Shown here: one piece after another, positions 41,661-50,584 of the stretch | Layout: the number at the start of each line of letters is the position of its first letter | Position numbering within the stretch: the stretch's first letter is position 1 | Source of the DNA: JAWLDA01 sp041686855 | GTDB lineage: Bacteria > Bacillota > Limnochordia > DTU080 > RSA5 | Assembly (NCBI GenBank): GCA_041686855.1 | Contig: JAWLDA010000010.1 | Span: forward strand, 95,416 to 159,415 | Direction of reading: 5' to 3' | DNA: 64,000 nucleotides | Position numbers and translations under genes: made by a program | The notes under the pieces: model-generated | Databases searched by the model: none | What the model was told of the DNA's origin: nothing | What the model saw: the letters and a program-made list of their open reading frames with translations, nothing else

Positions 41661-41795
41661 TTGTCGCGTTAGGAATTTTTTTGCGAGTGCCGTGCCCGCT
41701 CAAAGGAGAGGTCGGTGCTAGGCGGAAAATGAACGGAACAGTCACCGGGCTCCCTTGGGTCCAAAAAAGACTGAAACGTACCAAGGAGGGATTAT

Positions 41796-43097
41796 ATGCG
41801 GGGTTATCAGAAGAAACAGGTTGTTATTTGGGTTGCGACACTCGTTATGATCGTTGTGTTCGGAGTGGCATCCGCTGCCGACTCGCAGAAATTGGTCATT
41901 GTCAACTCGGGCTCTATCGATGGCACAGAGGCGGCTGTCGCCGCGTTCACCGAAGAGACGGGGATTGAAGTCGAAGCGTACGCCTTCTCGTGGTCGGAGT
42001 GGGATGAGAAGTTGCCGATTATGTTGGCTACCGGACAGCAAGTCGATCTGATCCGTTTCGACACCGGGCATGCGGCCCAGTACGCGTTGGATGGGTGGCT
42101 CGTGCCGCTCACTCCGCTGGTTGAGCGTGATAGCGAGGCCGATCTCTCGGTCTTCCCACCGGCGGCTTTGTGGCACGGACCATACGACCGCCTGGGAGAG
42201 ATCTACACGATCCCCTACAACATTGCGGCACACGTGCAATTTTACGATCGCAAGAGCTTCTCGGAGGCGGGAATGGCTGAGTTTCCAACGGAGCACGGCC
42301 ACCCAGACCTGCAGTGGGATCGCTGGGTTGAGACCTTAAAGAAGCTTACCATCCGTGGGACGGGCGACGAGGTGCAACAGTGGGGGACCGCGGCTCTCGG
42401 GGGTGACGGCAACTACCTGATCGGACTGTGGGGTGTCGATTGGGTCAACGAAGACCTCACCCGCTTCCGCGGCGCTGATGCCGACGTGGTGAACGCGTTT
42501 ACTCGCATGGTGGATCTCTGGCTCACCGACGGCGTGGCGCCACGGGCTGAGCAGCGCTCGGGCTACTCACTGCTGGCCGGTAATATTGCAACGCACGTGC
42601 GGCAAACCGGCAGTTGGATGACCAATCTCGATCCGTCGCAAAATGACTTAGGCGTCGCACCGATTCCGTGGGGAACTGAGGTGGCGGTCCAGGGCGGCAT
42701 TAACAGCTGGGGCATCTCCAATACGACGGAGAACCTCGACGCTGCTTGGGAATTCCTCAAGTACTTCACGATGGGCGACGGGATCAAGCACTGGATGGAG
42801 CACGAGTCTCGCTCGCCCGTGCTCAACCGCGAGTACGGCGAGTACTGGATCGAGCAGACGCAGGCCAATCTTCCCAACGCGGACCTTGGTGTGATTCTTG
42901 ATGCCGGTTCCCACTGGTGGGCGAGCCAGCTCTACCTTTCACCGGCACGCCCTCAAATCAACTCGGTCTTTTTACCGGCGGTTGCATCGGTGGGTCGAGG
43001 CGAAAAACCGGCGTCTGTCGCTATGAGCGAAATAGCGGAGGCTGTCAACCGGATGTTGGAGGCCCAACCTCCGACCTTTGAGGTGAAGCAGCGCTAA
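41796..43097 (+). CDS. ABC transporter sugar-binding protein (family 1)
   Basis: The 433-residue precursor has a signal peptide (MRGYQKKQVVIWVATLVMIVVFGVASA) and a family-1 fold with AVAAFTEETGIEVEAYAFSWSEWDEKLPIMLATGQQVDLIRFD, a central IYTIPYNIAAHVQFYDRKSFSEAGM and VQGGINSWGISNTTENLDAAWEFLKYFTMGDGI near the C terminus. AAGGAGGG supports the start. It is the third binding protein in 5 kb. None is accompanied by permeases or an ATPase. Confidence 0.9.
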   Translation: MRGYQKKQVVIWVATLVMIVVFGVASAADSQKLVIVNSGSIDGTEAAVAAFTEETGIEVEAYAFSWSEWDEKLPIMLATGQQVDLIRFDTGHAAQYALDGWLVPLTPLVERDSEADLSVFPPAALWHGPYDRLGEIYTIPYNIAAHVQFYDRKSFSEAGMAEFPTEHGHPDLQWDRWVETLKKLTIRGTGDEVQQWGTAALGGDGNYLIGLWGVDWVNEDLTRFRGADADVVNAFTRMVDLWLTDGVAPRAEQRSGYSLLAGNIATHVRQTGSWMTNLDPSQNDLGVAPIPWGTEVAVQGGINSWGISNTTENLDAAWEFLKYFTMGDGIKHWMEHESRSPVLNREYGEYWIEQTQANLPNADLGVILDAGSHWWASQLYLSPARPQINSVFLPAVASVGRGEKPASVAMSEIAEAVNRMLEAQPPTFEVKQR

Positions 43098-43108
43098 GAG
43101 AATGAGAA

Positions 43109-43145
43109 TGCCCAGGCGTGCTCCCCATCGGGGGGCGCCTGGGCA
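43109..43145 (+). terminator. Terminator after the third solute-binding protein gene
   Basis: TGCCCAGGCG (43109-43118) pairs with CGCCTGGGCA (43136-43145), with an inner CTCCCC/GGGG stem. The tail is CTTGTCT. Confidence 0.7.
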
Positions 43146-43187
43146 CTTGTCTCCACGTCGTAGAACCGGGTTGCGGTTATACGATCA

Positions 43188-43619
43188 TCAGAGTTGAACA
43201 TCCAACAGAGCGGAGATGCCGACGCCGTCTACGCGGCGGATGCCCTCTGTTGGATTGATCGTGTCGACGGGGACCATCCCCTTTACGCGCAGAGCCCCCT
43301 CGTATAAATCCCCTTCGAATTGTGCGACGGCTTCGACTCGGTCGACAGCCTCCTGAGGTCCACTCACTTGAGCGGCGCCGATGTACGCTCCCGAGCCGAC
43401 GGTGAGGATGGGAACGACCTTGGTCGCTTCCTCGGCCCCGGCCCCGTGGTTGATCGTGAGCGTGTTGATCACATGGTTTAGCTGCGGCGCGAAGGCGCGC
43501 ACGGCGTAGCCGATGCCGAATAGTTTGCCCAGCTGTTGAAGTGTGTTCGCCTGCAACAGCGCGTTCGAACTAAAGAGTAATCCAACGAGAATGCTTCCCG
43601 TAATGAGATATCGCCGCAT
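43188..43619 (-). CDS. Secreted protein of an undescribed family, paralogue of the N-terminal domain of the neighbour
   Basis: The 143-residue precursor has a signal peptide (MRRYLITGSILVGLLFSSNALLQA). The mature part contains FGIGYAVRAFAPQLNHVINTL, EEATKVVPILTVGSGAYIGAAQVSG, FEGDLYEGALRVKGMVPVDTINPTEGIRRVDGVGISALLDV. The same order of motifs occurs in the first half of the protein at 43681-44847. I know no family name for this domain. GAGAGG precedes ATG 43619. A wall-associated or outer-membrane-associated role is likely from the signal peptide only. Confidence 0.7.
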   Translation of the reverse strand: MRRYLITGSILVGLLFSSNALLQANTLQQLGKLFGIGYAVRAFAPQLNHVINTLTINHGAGAEEATKVVPILTVGSGAYIGAAQVSGPQEAVDRVEAVAQFEGDLYEGALRVKGMVPVDTINPTEGIRRVDGVGISALLDVQL

Positions 43620-43680
43620 CGTATGCAACCTCTCAATCGCGTCGAACTCCTGCACTCACTCAAAAAGTGACGTGCGGCTT

Positions 43681-44847
43681 CTAGTCGTCCAGGACTTTGG
43701 TATCGTACTCGTACGTGCTGTTGTTACCTCGAATCGAGACTCGCTCCGCCGCGATGAGTCCATGGAGGCGGATCCGTGTGCCGTTGATGTGGACGCTACC
43801 ACCGGCCGAGATAAGCGCGGCCCTCACGCTCACGTTGCTCGAGCGGATCGAAATATCACCGTCGGCGAAGATCGTAACGTACTCCGCAACACGCTTGCCG
43901 TTCAACTCGACGTCGCCGTCCACGACAAGGAGACCCTCGCCGCGCACGTCGCCGCGCACCACCAGATCGCCATCGACGAACGTTATTCCCCTGACCGTAA
44001 TATCGCGGACTGAGAGGCTGCCGTCGTACACCCGATCGGCCCGCGACCGCCAATCCCGTGACGAGAAGTGCGGGAGCTTCAGGCGGGACGAGCCTGCGAT
44101 GCGCCGGCCGTTCACCCGGTTGCGATTTCCGGAGATCTCGATCTCTTCGTTACTGCGCAGATCCCCGTTGAACGAGTTGGCATTCCCCCGGATGCTGATA
44201 CCGTCCTCGGCGAAAATCAGATACCTGAGAGCGGGGTACTCCCGGCCGTTGAAACGGATGGGAGCGCGCGGCGGCCAATCGTCGGAAGGTGGCGCCGGAG
44301 GCTCAATCACCGGCGGCTGGGGTCCAGGATCAGGCTGAGGCGAGGGAGTGGGCTCGTCGACGACCGTCTCGACGTTGTAGTCAATGACGGCCAGCACGCC
44401 GACGCCTCGTACGCGCCGCAGCCCTTCTAACGGATTGAGATTATCGATCGGAACGAGGGCTTTGGCCCGTATTGCTCCTTCAAAGAAATCGCCTTCGATT
44501 TGGCCTACTGCTCGCACGCGCGTGAGTTGAGACTCGGCGCCGCTCACCTGCGCGGCACCCACGTAGGCGCCGGTGCCGGCGCTAATGATGGGGACTACCT
44601 TAGTGGCCTGCTTCGACTCTGCGGTGGTTCGCAACGTGAGCGCGTTGATCAACTGATTGATCTCATCGCTAAAGAGGTCGACGACGTAGCCGATGCCGAA
44701 GGCGCGCAGCGCTGAGTAGATGTCGATTCTGCGCTCCTCTGCGGCGATGAGGCCGCCTCCTGCGCCGAGTGCGCTGACGACCAGAGTCAGCGCGACGAGA
44801 ACCACAAGTAATCGGGATTTGAAATTGTTTCCATTTTTGGCGCTCAT
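43681..44847 (-). CDS. Secreted protein with a shared N-terminal domain and a C-terminal bactofilin-like beta-helix
   Basis: This 388-residue precursor begins with a signal peptide, then the same domain as the neighbour (FGIGYVVDLFSDEINQLINAL, KQATKVVPIISAGTGAYVGAAQVSG, GDFFEGAIRAKALVPIDNLNPLEGLRRVRGVGVLAVIDY). A Pro-rich linker (PTPSPQPDPGPQPP) follows, then a repetitive region of short beta-strands such as LVVRGDVRGEGLLVVDGDVELNG, ADGDISIRSSNVSVRAALISAGG, typical of right-handed beta-helices and similar to bactofilins or DUF7305-type pilus-associated proteins. The TATACT 6 bp before ATG suggests leaderless transcription. Function unknown. Confidence 0.7.
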   Translation of the reverse strand: MSAKNGNNFKSRLLVVLVALTLVVSALGAGGGLIAAEERRIDIYSALRAFGIGYVVDLFSDEINQLINALTLRTTAESKQATKVVPIISAGTGAYVGAAQVSGAESQLTRVRAVGQIEGDFFEGAIRAKALVPIDNLNPLEGLRRVRGVGVLAVIDYNVETVVDEPTPSPQPDPGPQPPVIEPPAPPSDDWPPRAPIRFNGREYPALRYLIFAEDGISIRGNANSFNGDLRSNEEIEISGNRNRVNGRRIAGSSRLKLPHFSSRDWRSRADRVYDGSLSVRDITVRGITFVDGDLVVRGDVRGEGLLVVDGDVELNGKRVAEYVTIFADGDISIRSSNVSVRAALISAGGSVHINGTRIRLHGLIAAERVSIRGNNSTYEYDTKVLDD

Positions 44848-44972
44848 AGTCAGAGTATACCACGAACTCCGCGAAAATCCAGTGAGCCGGGTCACAAGGA
44901 ACCAAGCGGAGTGCACCTAAATGGAGTAAGGAAGCGAATGACAACGACGAACCCTAGGGAGGTTGCACGAAG

Positions 44973-45671
44973 ATGGCACATCAGTTGCGCTGGTTGGGAC
45001 ACTCCGGATGGGAGATCCGCACCGGGGGAGGAAAGCGCGTATTGATCGATCCGTGGCTCGCGGAGAACCCAGTGGCCCCCCTTACCATCACCGATTTGGG
45101 GCCTGTGGACTACCTCTTAATTACACACGACCACTTTGACCACGCCTCAGACGCCGTCGACGTGGCCGATCAGTGCCATGCGGAGCTTATCTGTCAACCG
45201 GAGGTGGCTGCCCGGTGCCGCCGGGACGCCGAGAGCGCTGGGAAGTCGATCGAGACGGTCGAGATGAACATTGGTGGCTCGGTCGAACTCGACGGCATCA
45301 AGGTGACCATGACGGATGCGTACCACTCGAGCGAGTCAGGGACTCCGGCCGGCTACATTCTCACTCTGGAGAATGGTCAGGTGATTTACCACCTCGGGGA
45401 TACCGGATTGCACGCAAACATGGCGACGTGGGGGGAGCTTTTCGACATCGACGTCGCGCTGCTTCCGATCGGGGACCGCTTCACGATGGATGGGCGTCAA
45501 GCCGCCCATGCGTTGGGATGGCTCAAACCCAAGCACGCACTGCCAATGCACTATCGAACGTTCCCCCTGCTGGCTCAATCGGCGGAGGACTTTATCGAGA
45601 ACGCGCGCAAGGTGGCGCCCGACGTACAGATTCACGTGCTTGATCCCGGCGAAACGTACACGCTGTCGTAG
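44973..45671 (+). CDS. UPF0173-family metallo-beta-lactamase-fold hydrolase
   Basis: The 232-residue protein is a minimal metallo-beta-lactamase-fold enzyme. LRWLGHSGWEIR, VLIDPWLAENP and the metal-binding THDHFDHASD motif are plain, with later GYILTLENGQVIYHLGDTGLH and ALPMHYRTFPLL completing the ligands. The family has no settled substrate. GGGAGG lies 11 nt before the ATG. It is 64 bp upstream of a Gfo/Idh/MocA gene on the same strand and may be part of the same transcription unit. Confidence 0.9.
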   Translation: MAHQLRWLGHSGWEIRTGGGKRVLIDPWLAENPVAPLTITDLGPVDYLLITHDHFDHASDAVDVADQCHAELICQPEVAARCRRDAESAGKSIETVEMNIGGSVELDGIKVTMTDAYHSSESGTPAGYILTLENGQVIYHLGDTGLHANMATWGELFDIDVALLPIGDRFTMDGRQAAHALGWLKPKHALPMHYRTFPLLAQSAEDFIENARKVAPDVQIHVLDPGETYTLS

Positions 45672-45735
45672 AGTCGACGTAAGGGTCCCAGGTGGACGGT
45701 AGGAGACGGTATGTGTCCAAAGGAGGAGACGTCGC

Positions 45736-46710
45736 TTGAGTGAGATCCGATTTGGAGTCGTGGGGCTCGGGATGGGTCACAACCGAGCCAAGCTGATCGC
45801 CCGTACCGCAGGCGCTCGACTGGTCGCCGTGTGTGACTTGGACGAGGCCCGGTGTCGGCGGACGGCCGAGGAGACGGGGTGTGAATGGACGCAAGATTAT
45901 GATGAGCTCTTAGCGCGCTCGGACATCGATGTCGTACAGGTGATGGTGCCGAGCGGAATGCACGCCAAGTTCGGCATTCAGGCGGCACAGGCGGGGAAGC
46001 ACGTCGTCACCACGAAACCGATTGAGGTGACGCTCGACGCTGCCGACCGGCTCATTGCGGCGTGCGCTGCGGCGGGCGTCATGCTTGCGGTCGACTTTGA
46101 GTACCGCTACATACCCGAAGTGGCGGTCGTTAAAGAGGCGATCGACCAGGGACTCTTTGGGCGGCTGGTCCTCGGCGAAGTCTCGTTGAAATGGCACCGG
46201 CCGCAATCGTACTACGACAACGGCTGGCGGGGAACGTGGGCCTTTGATGGCGGCGGATCCCTGATGAACCAGACAGTGCACGACATCGACGTCTTGGCTT
46301 GGTTTATGGGGAGACCCAAGAGAGTGTGGGGACACATGAGCGTCAACACCCACCAGATCGAGACCGAAGATTTGGGTATGGCGATGATCGAGTTTGAAAG
46401 CGGGGCTAAAGGCCGGGTGTTGGGCACGACCACGTATCCAGTAAGCCGTCCGGTGATTAAGGAGGTCCACGGCGAGCGGCTGGGCGCAAGCATCGTCGGG
46501 GCGGAGCTCGAGTGGTTCGCACCGGATGGGGTGGCGGCGCCCCAGCTCGTGTACGACGGTCCGCGCAACATTGTTGAAGATGTCGTCGCCGCTCTCCAAA
46601 ACGGTACACAGCCGCTCGTCACCGGCGCAGAGGGTCGGCGCTCGCTCGAGTTGATCCAGGCCATCTACGAGTCGGCTCGCACACAGCGCGTCGTGGAGTT
46701 GTCACTGTGA
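45736..46710 (+). CDS. Gfo/Idh/MocA family oxidoreductase
   Basis: The 324-residue enzyme starts at TTG 45736, preceded by AGGAGGAGACG. It has FGVVGLGMGHNRAKLIARTAGARLVAVCDLDEARC at the nucleotide-binding end, VVTTKPIEVTLDAADRLI carrying the catalytic KP pair and LMNQTVHDIDVLAWFMGRP as the substrate-site helix. It is the first gene of a five-gene operon (45736-51474) and probably oxidises a sugar or cyclitol substrate whose later steps are made by the neighbours. Confidence 0.88.
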   Translation: MSEIRFGVVGLGMGHNRAKLIARTAGARLVAVCDLDEARCRRTAEETGCEWTQDYDELLARSDIDVVQVMVPSGMHAKFGIQAAQAGKHVVTTKPIEVTLDAADRLIAACAAAGVMLAVDFEYRYIPEVAVVKEAIDQGLFGRLVLGEVSLKWHRPQSYYDNGWRGTWAFDGGGSLMNQTVHDIDVLAWFMGRPKRVWGHMSVNTHQIETEDLGMAMIEFESGAKGRVLGTTTYPVSRPVIKEVHGERLGASIVGAELEWFAPDGVAAPQLVYDGPRNIVEDVVAALQNGTQPLVTGAEGRRSLELIQAIYESARTQRVVELSL

Positions 46711-48185
46711 TGGGGTCGACGGACAGCAGCGGCATCGCGCTATCGGTTCACAACGCACACGGGGCCCTCAACATCGTCCACACCCGCCTCCCGTTCCGCT
46801 ACGGGAACGCCCGCCTGGTCGCGTGCCCCCACCTGGTCGTCAAGGCCGAGGTTCACGCAGATGGGCGGCGCGCGGAGGCGGTCGCTGCCGACAATCTACC
46901 GCCTCTTTGGTTCGACAAAGATGCAAGCAAGTCGTACCCGCAACAGATCGACGAACAGATCCGGGTGGTCCGCTGGGCGCTAGAGCCGCTTGAGGGTGCG
47001 ACCGGGAGTGGGTTTCGCCTGTGGCAGGAGGTCCAGGCGCATGTCTACGCCAAGGTGCGCGCCGCCGGTTGGCCCGATCTCCTCGCTGCGTTCGGAGTAT
47101 CCATGGCGGAGCGGCTGATGTGGGATGGTCTCGGGCGGGTGCTTGGACGTGGGTTTCACGAGATGGTGCGATGCAATCTCTTCGGCGTCGATTTGGCCGC
47201 GCTCGATCCAAGCCTTAAGGGGGTCGATATCAGCGATGTGATACCCCAAGGGCCGGCCTCCACGGTTTGGGCGCGGCACACGGTGGGACTCGCCGATCCG
47301 ATCTACGACCGTGAGATCGAGCCGGGTGACGCCGTATTGGACGGTCTGCCGCAGAGCCTCGCCGCTTGCCTCGCATTCTATGGATACCGCTTTATAAAGA
47401 TCAAACTATCCAACAACCTGGAGAGCGATCTGGAGCGCTTGGCCCAGATCACGGAGGTTATGCTCGAGGCTGAGGCTGCACAAGGGCAGGGTGTCACTAT
47501 CCGCTGCACATTGGATGGCAATGAGCAGTATAGCGAGGTCGCTGAACTCGAAGAGCTCGTGGCTAAGATGGCCGAACACGAGCGGGTGAGGCGCATGGGA
47601 GAGCGGATCCTCTTTTTTGAGCAGCCTTTCGCACGAGATCGGGCGCTCAATAGTGAGGGGCTAAGAGGCTTTGCCGTCTTTACCCAGCGCTTCCCCGTCA
47701 TCATTGACGAGTCAGACGCGACGGTCCAAAGCTACTCGGAGGCGCTCAAACTAGGATATCGCGGCACCTCGCACAAGAATTGCAAAGGGATCGTGAAGAG
47801 CCTGCTCAATTTGGGGCGCCATCGCGTCCACGAGCGCGAGGGGGGCCTCGGACTCATCATGAGCGGTGAGGACCTGACCAATTTAGGGCCGGTCGCACTC
47901 GTGCAAGATCTCGCGGTCGCCGCGGCTCTCGGCATCGAGCACGTGGAACGGAACGGACACCACTTTTTTCAAGGGATGCGGCACGTGGCGCCTCAGGACG
48001 CCGATGCGGCTTTAGAGCGTCACGGACGGCTCTTTGAGCGGCGCGGGGAGATAAGGACCGTGTGCATTCGCAACGGACAAATGGATGCGCGTGGTCTAAC
48101 GGGCCCGGGACTCGGCGACGCTGTCATCCCGAACGTTGCGACGTGGTCCGGCTGGGAGGATTTCGACGCGGCGACGTTGATGTGA
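46710..48185 (+). CDS. Enolase-superfamily dehydratase/racemase-like protein
   Basis: The 491-residue protein shares one base with the upstream stop (TGATG), which implies coupled translation. The enolase-superfamily barrel is seen in FIKIKLSNNLESDLERL (KxK base), a metal-ligand Asp in TLDGNEQY, FFEQPFARD, VIIDESDATVQS and SHKNCKGIVKSLLN. It is longer than mandelate racemase relatives (usually 350-400 residues), with an unusual N-terminal region HNAHGALNIVHTRLPFRYG. It probably abstracts a proton alpha to a carboxylate, e.g. sugar acid dehydration. The exact subgroup is unknown. Confidence 0.8.
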   Translation: MGSTDSSGIALSVHNAHGALNIVHTRLPFRYGNARLVACPHLVVKAEVHADGRRAEAVAADNLPPLWFDKDASKSYPQQIDEQIRVVRWALEPLEGATGSGFRLWQEVQAHVYAKVRAAGWPDLLAAFGVSMAERLMWDGLGRVLGRGFHEMVRCNLFGVDLAALDPSLKGVDISDVIPQGPASTVWARHTVGLADPIYDREIEPGDAVLDGLPQSLAACLAFYGYRFIKIKLSNNLESDLERLAQITEVMLEAEAAQGQGVTIRCTLDGNEQYSEVAELEELVAKMAEHERVRRMGERILFFEQPFARDRALNSEGLRGFAVFTQRFPVIIDESDATVQSYSEALKLGYRGTSHKNCKGIVKSLLNLGRHRVHEREGGLGLIMSGEDLTNLGPVALVQDLAVAAALGIEHVERNGHHFFQGMRHVAPQDADAALERHGRLFERRGEIRTVCIRNGQMDARGLTGPGLGDAVIPNVATWSGWEDFDAATLM

Positions 48186-48205
48186 GATAGGAGGCGATCG
48201 CATAG

Positions 48206-49498
48206 ATGGAGGGGAGAGGGCAAGGCTACAATCTCTCTGACGTATGTGCCCAGCTGCGTTTGGAGGAGGCGTTTGTCGAGGTGCTCGCTCGCGGCTGGGA
48301 GGAGTCGGAACGAGCGATGAGTGAGGAGCGGCTCCACTTTCTACAATTTACGTACATCGCAGATCGCTGCTCTGAGTTGCACATCGATGACGCGAGCACG
48401 AACGCACTTCAGGAGACGGCGGCGCGCATCCGCAGCGTAGGGGCCCTCGTCCGCCTCGCATGGCACATATACTGGGTCTCCTTTGAGTCCGGTGAGCTCG
48501 ACGGGCTTTCACCGGCGTGGCCGCCGATGAGGGAAGCGCTTGGTCTGCCGTTCGACCTCTTTTACGCCGTCCTCATTTTAGGGGCAGCGCCTAAAGCGCG
48601 GGCGGCCTATCAAAAGCGGGGCATCCCCGCGAGCATCGTGGACGAGAGTCTCGGCGACATTCGCGTCAAGATGATGGTCTACCAAAAGGAGCACGGCGAA
48701 CTCGGACTCTCGCCGGGCACCTTTAACTTCCACCGCCGCCTTGTCAAAGGCGAGATGATACAGGTGGGCCGTTTTCAGTATCACTACAGCCCATTTCGCG
48801 GCAAGCTGCGGGCGTATCGGCGGATACGGGACGGGGCGGTGGTCGCACTGTCGACGGAGGGCGTCGCGTATCGGTCTGACGGAGAGTTCTACCTCGAGTC
48901 CCGTGGCGATTCGTCCAAGGGCGTGTGGACGTCGACCTTTAGCGAGTCGGAGCATCATATAGTGGGCAATCCAATCACCCCATACGGGAAATGCATCAAT
49001 ACGGAAGTGCGGTTGGAAGCGTCAGCCTGGCGCTGTATGCTGGCTCCCGGAGATCCGGTGATGCAGATGCACATTCCGGGTGGGAGCCCGATGGAGCATG
49101 CCGCCTGCGGGGAGTCGTTGCTGCGCGCTCGGGACGCCATGGCCCGGTACTACTGCGAGCACGCGTTTAAGGCGTTTGCCTGCTCGTCGTGGCTCCTTGA
49201 TGACCAACTCGAGATCTTCCTCCCGACTCATGCAAACCTCGTCCGGTTCCTCAAAGAAGTGTACCGATTCCCTGCGAATGGGTCGACGGCCTCGTCACTC
49301 CGTTGGATCTTTGGTGAGACTCCGAAGGATCTGACAAATGCGCCTCGAAACTCGACATTGCGCCGGCGCGTGATCGAGCACCTCCTGGCTGGCGGAGAGC
49401 TGGTCGGCGGAGGCTGTTTTCTGCTCGTGGATGATCTAGCGTGGGGATCACAGATTTACAGACGTCAACATCAAGATGGCGTACTACAACAAGCATAA
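48206..49498 (+). CDS. Acyltransferase-domain (NAT_N/GNAT_C-like) protein
   Basis: This 430-residue protein has no clear catalytic motif I can name. Its pattern fits the two-domain acyltransferase-like family with an N-terminal helical part (ALGLPFDLFYAVLILGAAPKARAAYQKRGIPASIVDESLGDI) and a C-terminal GNAT-like part (FNFHRRLVKGEMIQVGRFQYH, MHIPGGSPMEHAACGESLLRARDAMARYY, FLPTHANLVRFLKEVYRFP). AGGAGG supports the ATG. Its position in the middle of a sugar-catabolic operon suggests modification of the pathway substrate. This is a cautious assignment. Confidence 0.6.
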   Translation: MEGRGQGYNLSDVCAQLRLEEAFVEVLARGWEESERAMSEERLHFLQFTYIADRCSELHIDDASTNALQETAARIRSVGALVRLAWHIYWVSFESGELDGLSPAWPPMREALGLPFDLFYAVLILGAAPKARAAYQKRGIPASIVDESLGDIRVKMMVYQKEHGELGLSPGTFNFHRRLVKGEMIQVGRFQYHYSPFRGKLRAYRRIRDGAVVALSTEGVAYRSDGEFYLESRGDSSKGVWTSTFSESEHHIVGNPITPYGKCINTEVRLEASAWRCMLAPGDPVMQMHIPGGSPMEHAACGESLLRARDAMARYYCEHAFKAFACSSWLLDDQLEIFLPTHANLVRFLKEVYRFPANGSTASSLRWIFGETPKDLTNAPRNSTLRRRVIEHLLAGGELVGGGCFLLVDDLAWGSQIYRRQHQDGVLQQA

Positions 49499-49516
49499 AA
49501 GAGGAGATGGACAGAC

Positions 49517-50584
49517 GTGGCATCGACCAACAATTCACTGCGTGCCTTGCTCATCGGACTCGGGGGCCGCTCGCGCGGACACGCCCAGGCGCTCCTTACC
49601 GCAGAGGGAATCGAGTTCGCCGCGGGGTGCGACGTCGACGATGAGCGTCGCGCTCGGTATGAGAAAGACTTTGGCGTACGTACATACGGGGACGCCGCCG
49701 AAGCGCTCCAAAAGGAGTCGCCGGATATCGCCATCATCTGCACGCGTGAGAAACCGCGGTACGCACTGGCGTCGCTGGCCGTCAAACACGGTGTCCGGGC
49801 CGTGGTGGTCGAGAAGCCGATGGCGGCGAACATTCGAGAGGCAAGAGCGCTCGTTGAGGAGTGCAAAGAAAAAGGCACGGTGCTCACTGCGATGCATCAA
49901 ATGCGCTTCTCGGACGAGTTTGTCGCGGCGAAAGAGGCGATCGCTTCGGGTGCAATCGGCGAGCCGTACTTTGTGCGTGCAGTCTCTTACGGGCATCTCA
50001 TGGAGCAAGGTCCGCACATGGTCGACATGGTCCTCTACCTGCTGGGCGAGGCGAAAGCCGACTGGGTGATGGGGCAGGTGGCCGACGCTGAAGAGGGCCT
50101 TAGCACGGTGCATCCAGCTCCGGCCTTTGTGAACGGGTACATTGCGTTCGAAAACGGTGTCCGTGCCTCCGTCGAATGTGGTCGTCGCTTTCCGTCGGCC
50201 GTCGGTGTCTTTGGGGAAGGTGAGCCGGCGCCCACGTGGTTGCAAAAGCGCGTGCAGGTGATTGGGACCGAGGGCATCTGTGACGCGATGGTTGCACACT
50301 ACTGCCGTGTGATGAACACTTCGGGCGGTTGGCAAACACTCACCTCCGGTCCCGAAGGCTGGAACGCCTCGACGATTCGGCACTACGAGGAGGTCGCCAA
50401 GGTGCTGCGAGAGGGCGGCGAGCACCGCAATGGGGCCGAACCGTCATTGCATGGCTTTGAGATCATCCACGGCATTTATACCTCTGCTGTGGTGGGTGAT
50501 CAGGTGCAGGTGCCTGTCGTCGGAGGCGATGCAGAGCCGATTCAAACGCTGTTGGCGGCGGCCCGGAAACAAGCGACCGCATGA
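49517..50584 (+). CDS. Gfo/Idh/MocA family oxidoreductase
   Basis: The 355-residue enzyme starts at GTG 49517 behind GAGGAGATGG. It has ALLIGLGGRSRGHAQALLTAEGIEF as cofactor-binding N terminus, VVVEKPMAANIREARAL with the conserved EKP lysine and MEQGPHMVDMVLYLLGEAKADWV as substrate-site helix. It is the second such enzyme in this operon, so two successive or opposite redox steps (for example transient oxidation of a sugar) are plausible. Confidence 0.88.
   Translation: MASTNNSLRALLIGLGGRSRGHAQALLTAEGIEFAAGCDVDDERRARYEKDFGVRTYGDAAEALQKESPDIAIICTREKPRYALASLAVKHGVRAVVVEKPMAANIREARALVEECKEKGTVLTAMHQMRFSDEFVAAKEAIASGAIGEPYFVRAVSYGHLMEQGPHMVDMVLYLLGEAKADWVMGQVADAEEGLSTVHPAPAFVNGYIAFENGVRASVECGRRFPSAVGVFGEGEPAPTWLQKRVQVIGTEGICDAMVAHYCRVMNTSGGWQTLTSGPEGWNASTIRHYEEVAKVLREGGEHRNGAEPSLHGFEIIHGIYTSAVVGDQVQVPVVGGDAEPIQTLLAAARKQATA

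Noticed and set aside
38862..43097. Complete ABC sugar importer operon
   Set aside because: Only binding proteins are encoded; no permease or ATPase frame is seen in any of the gaps.
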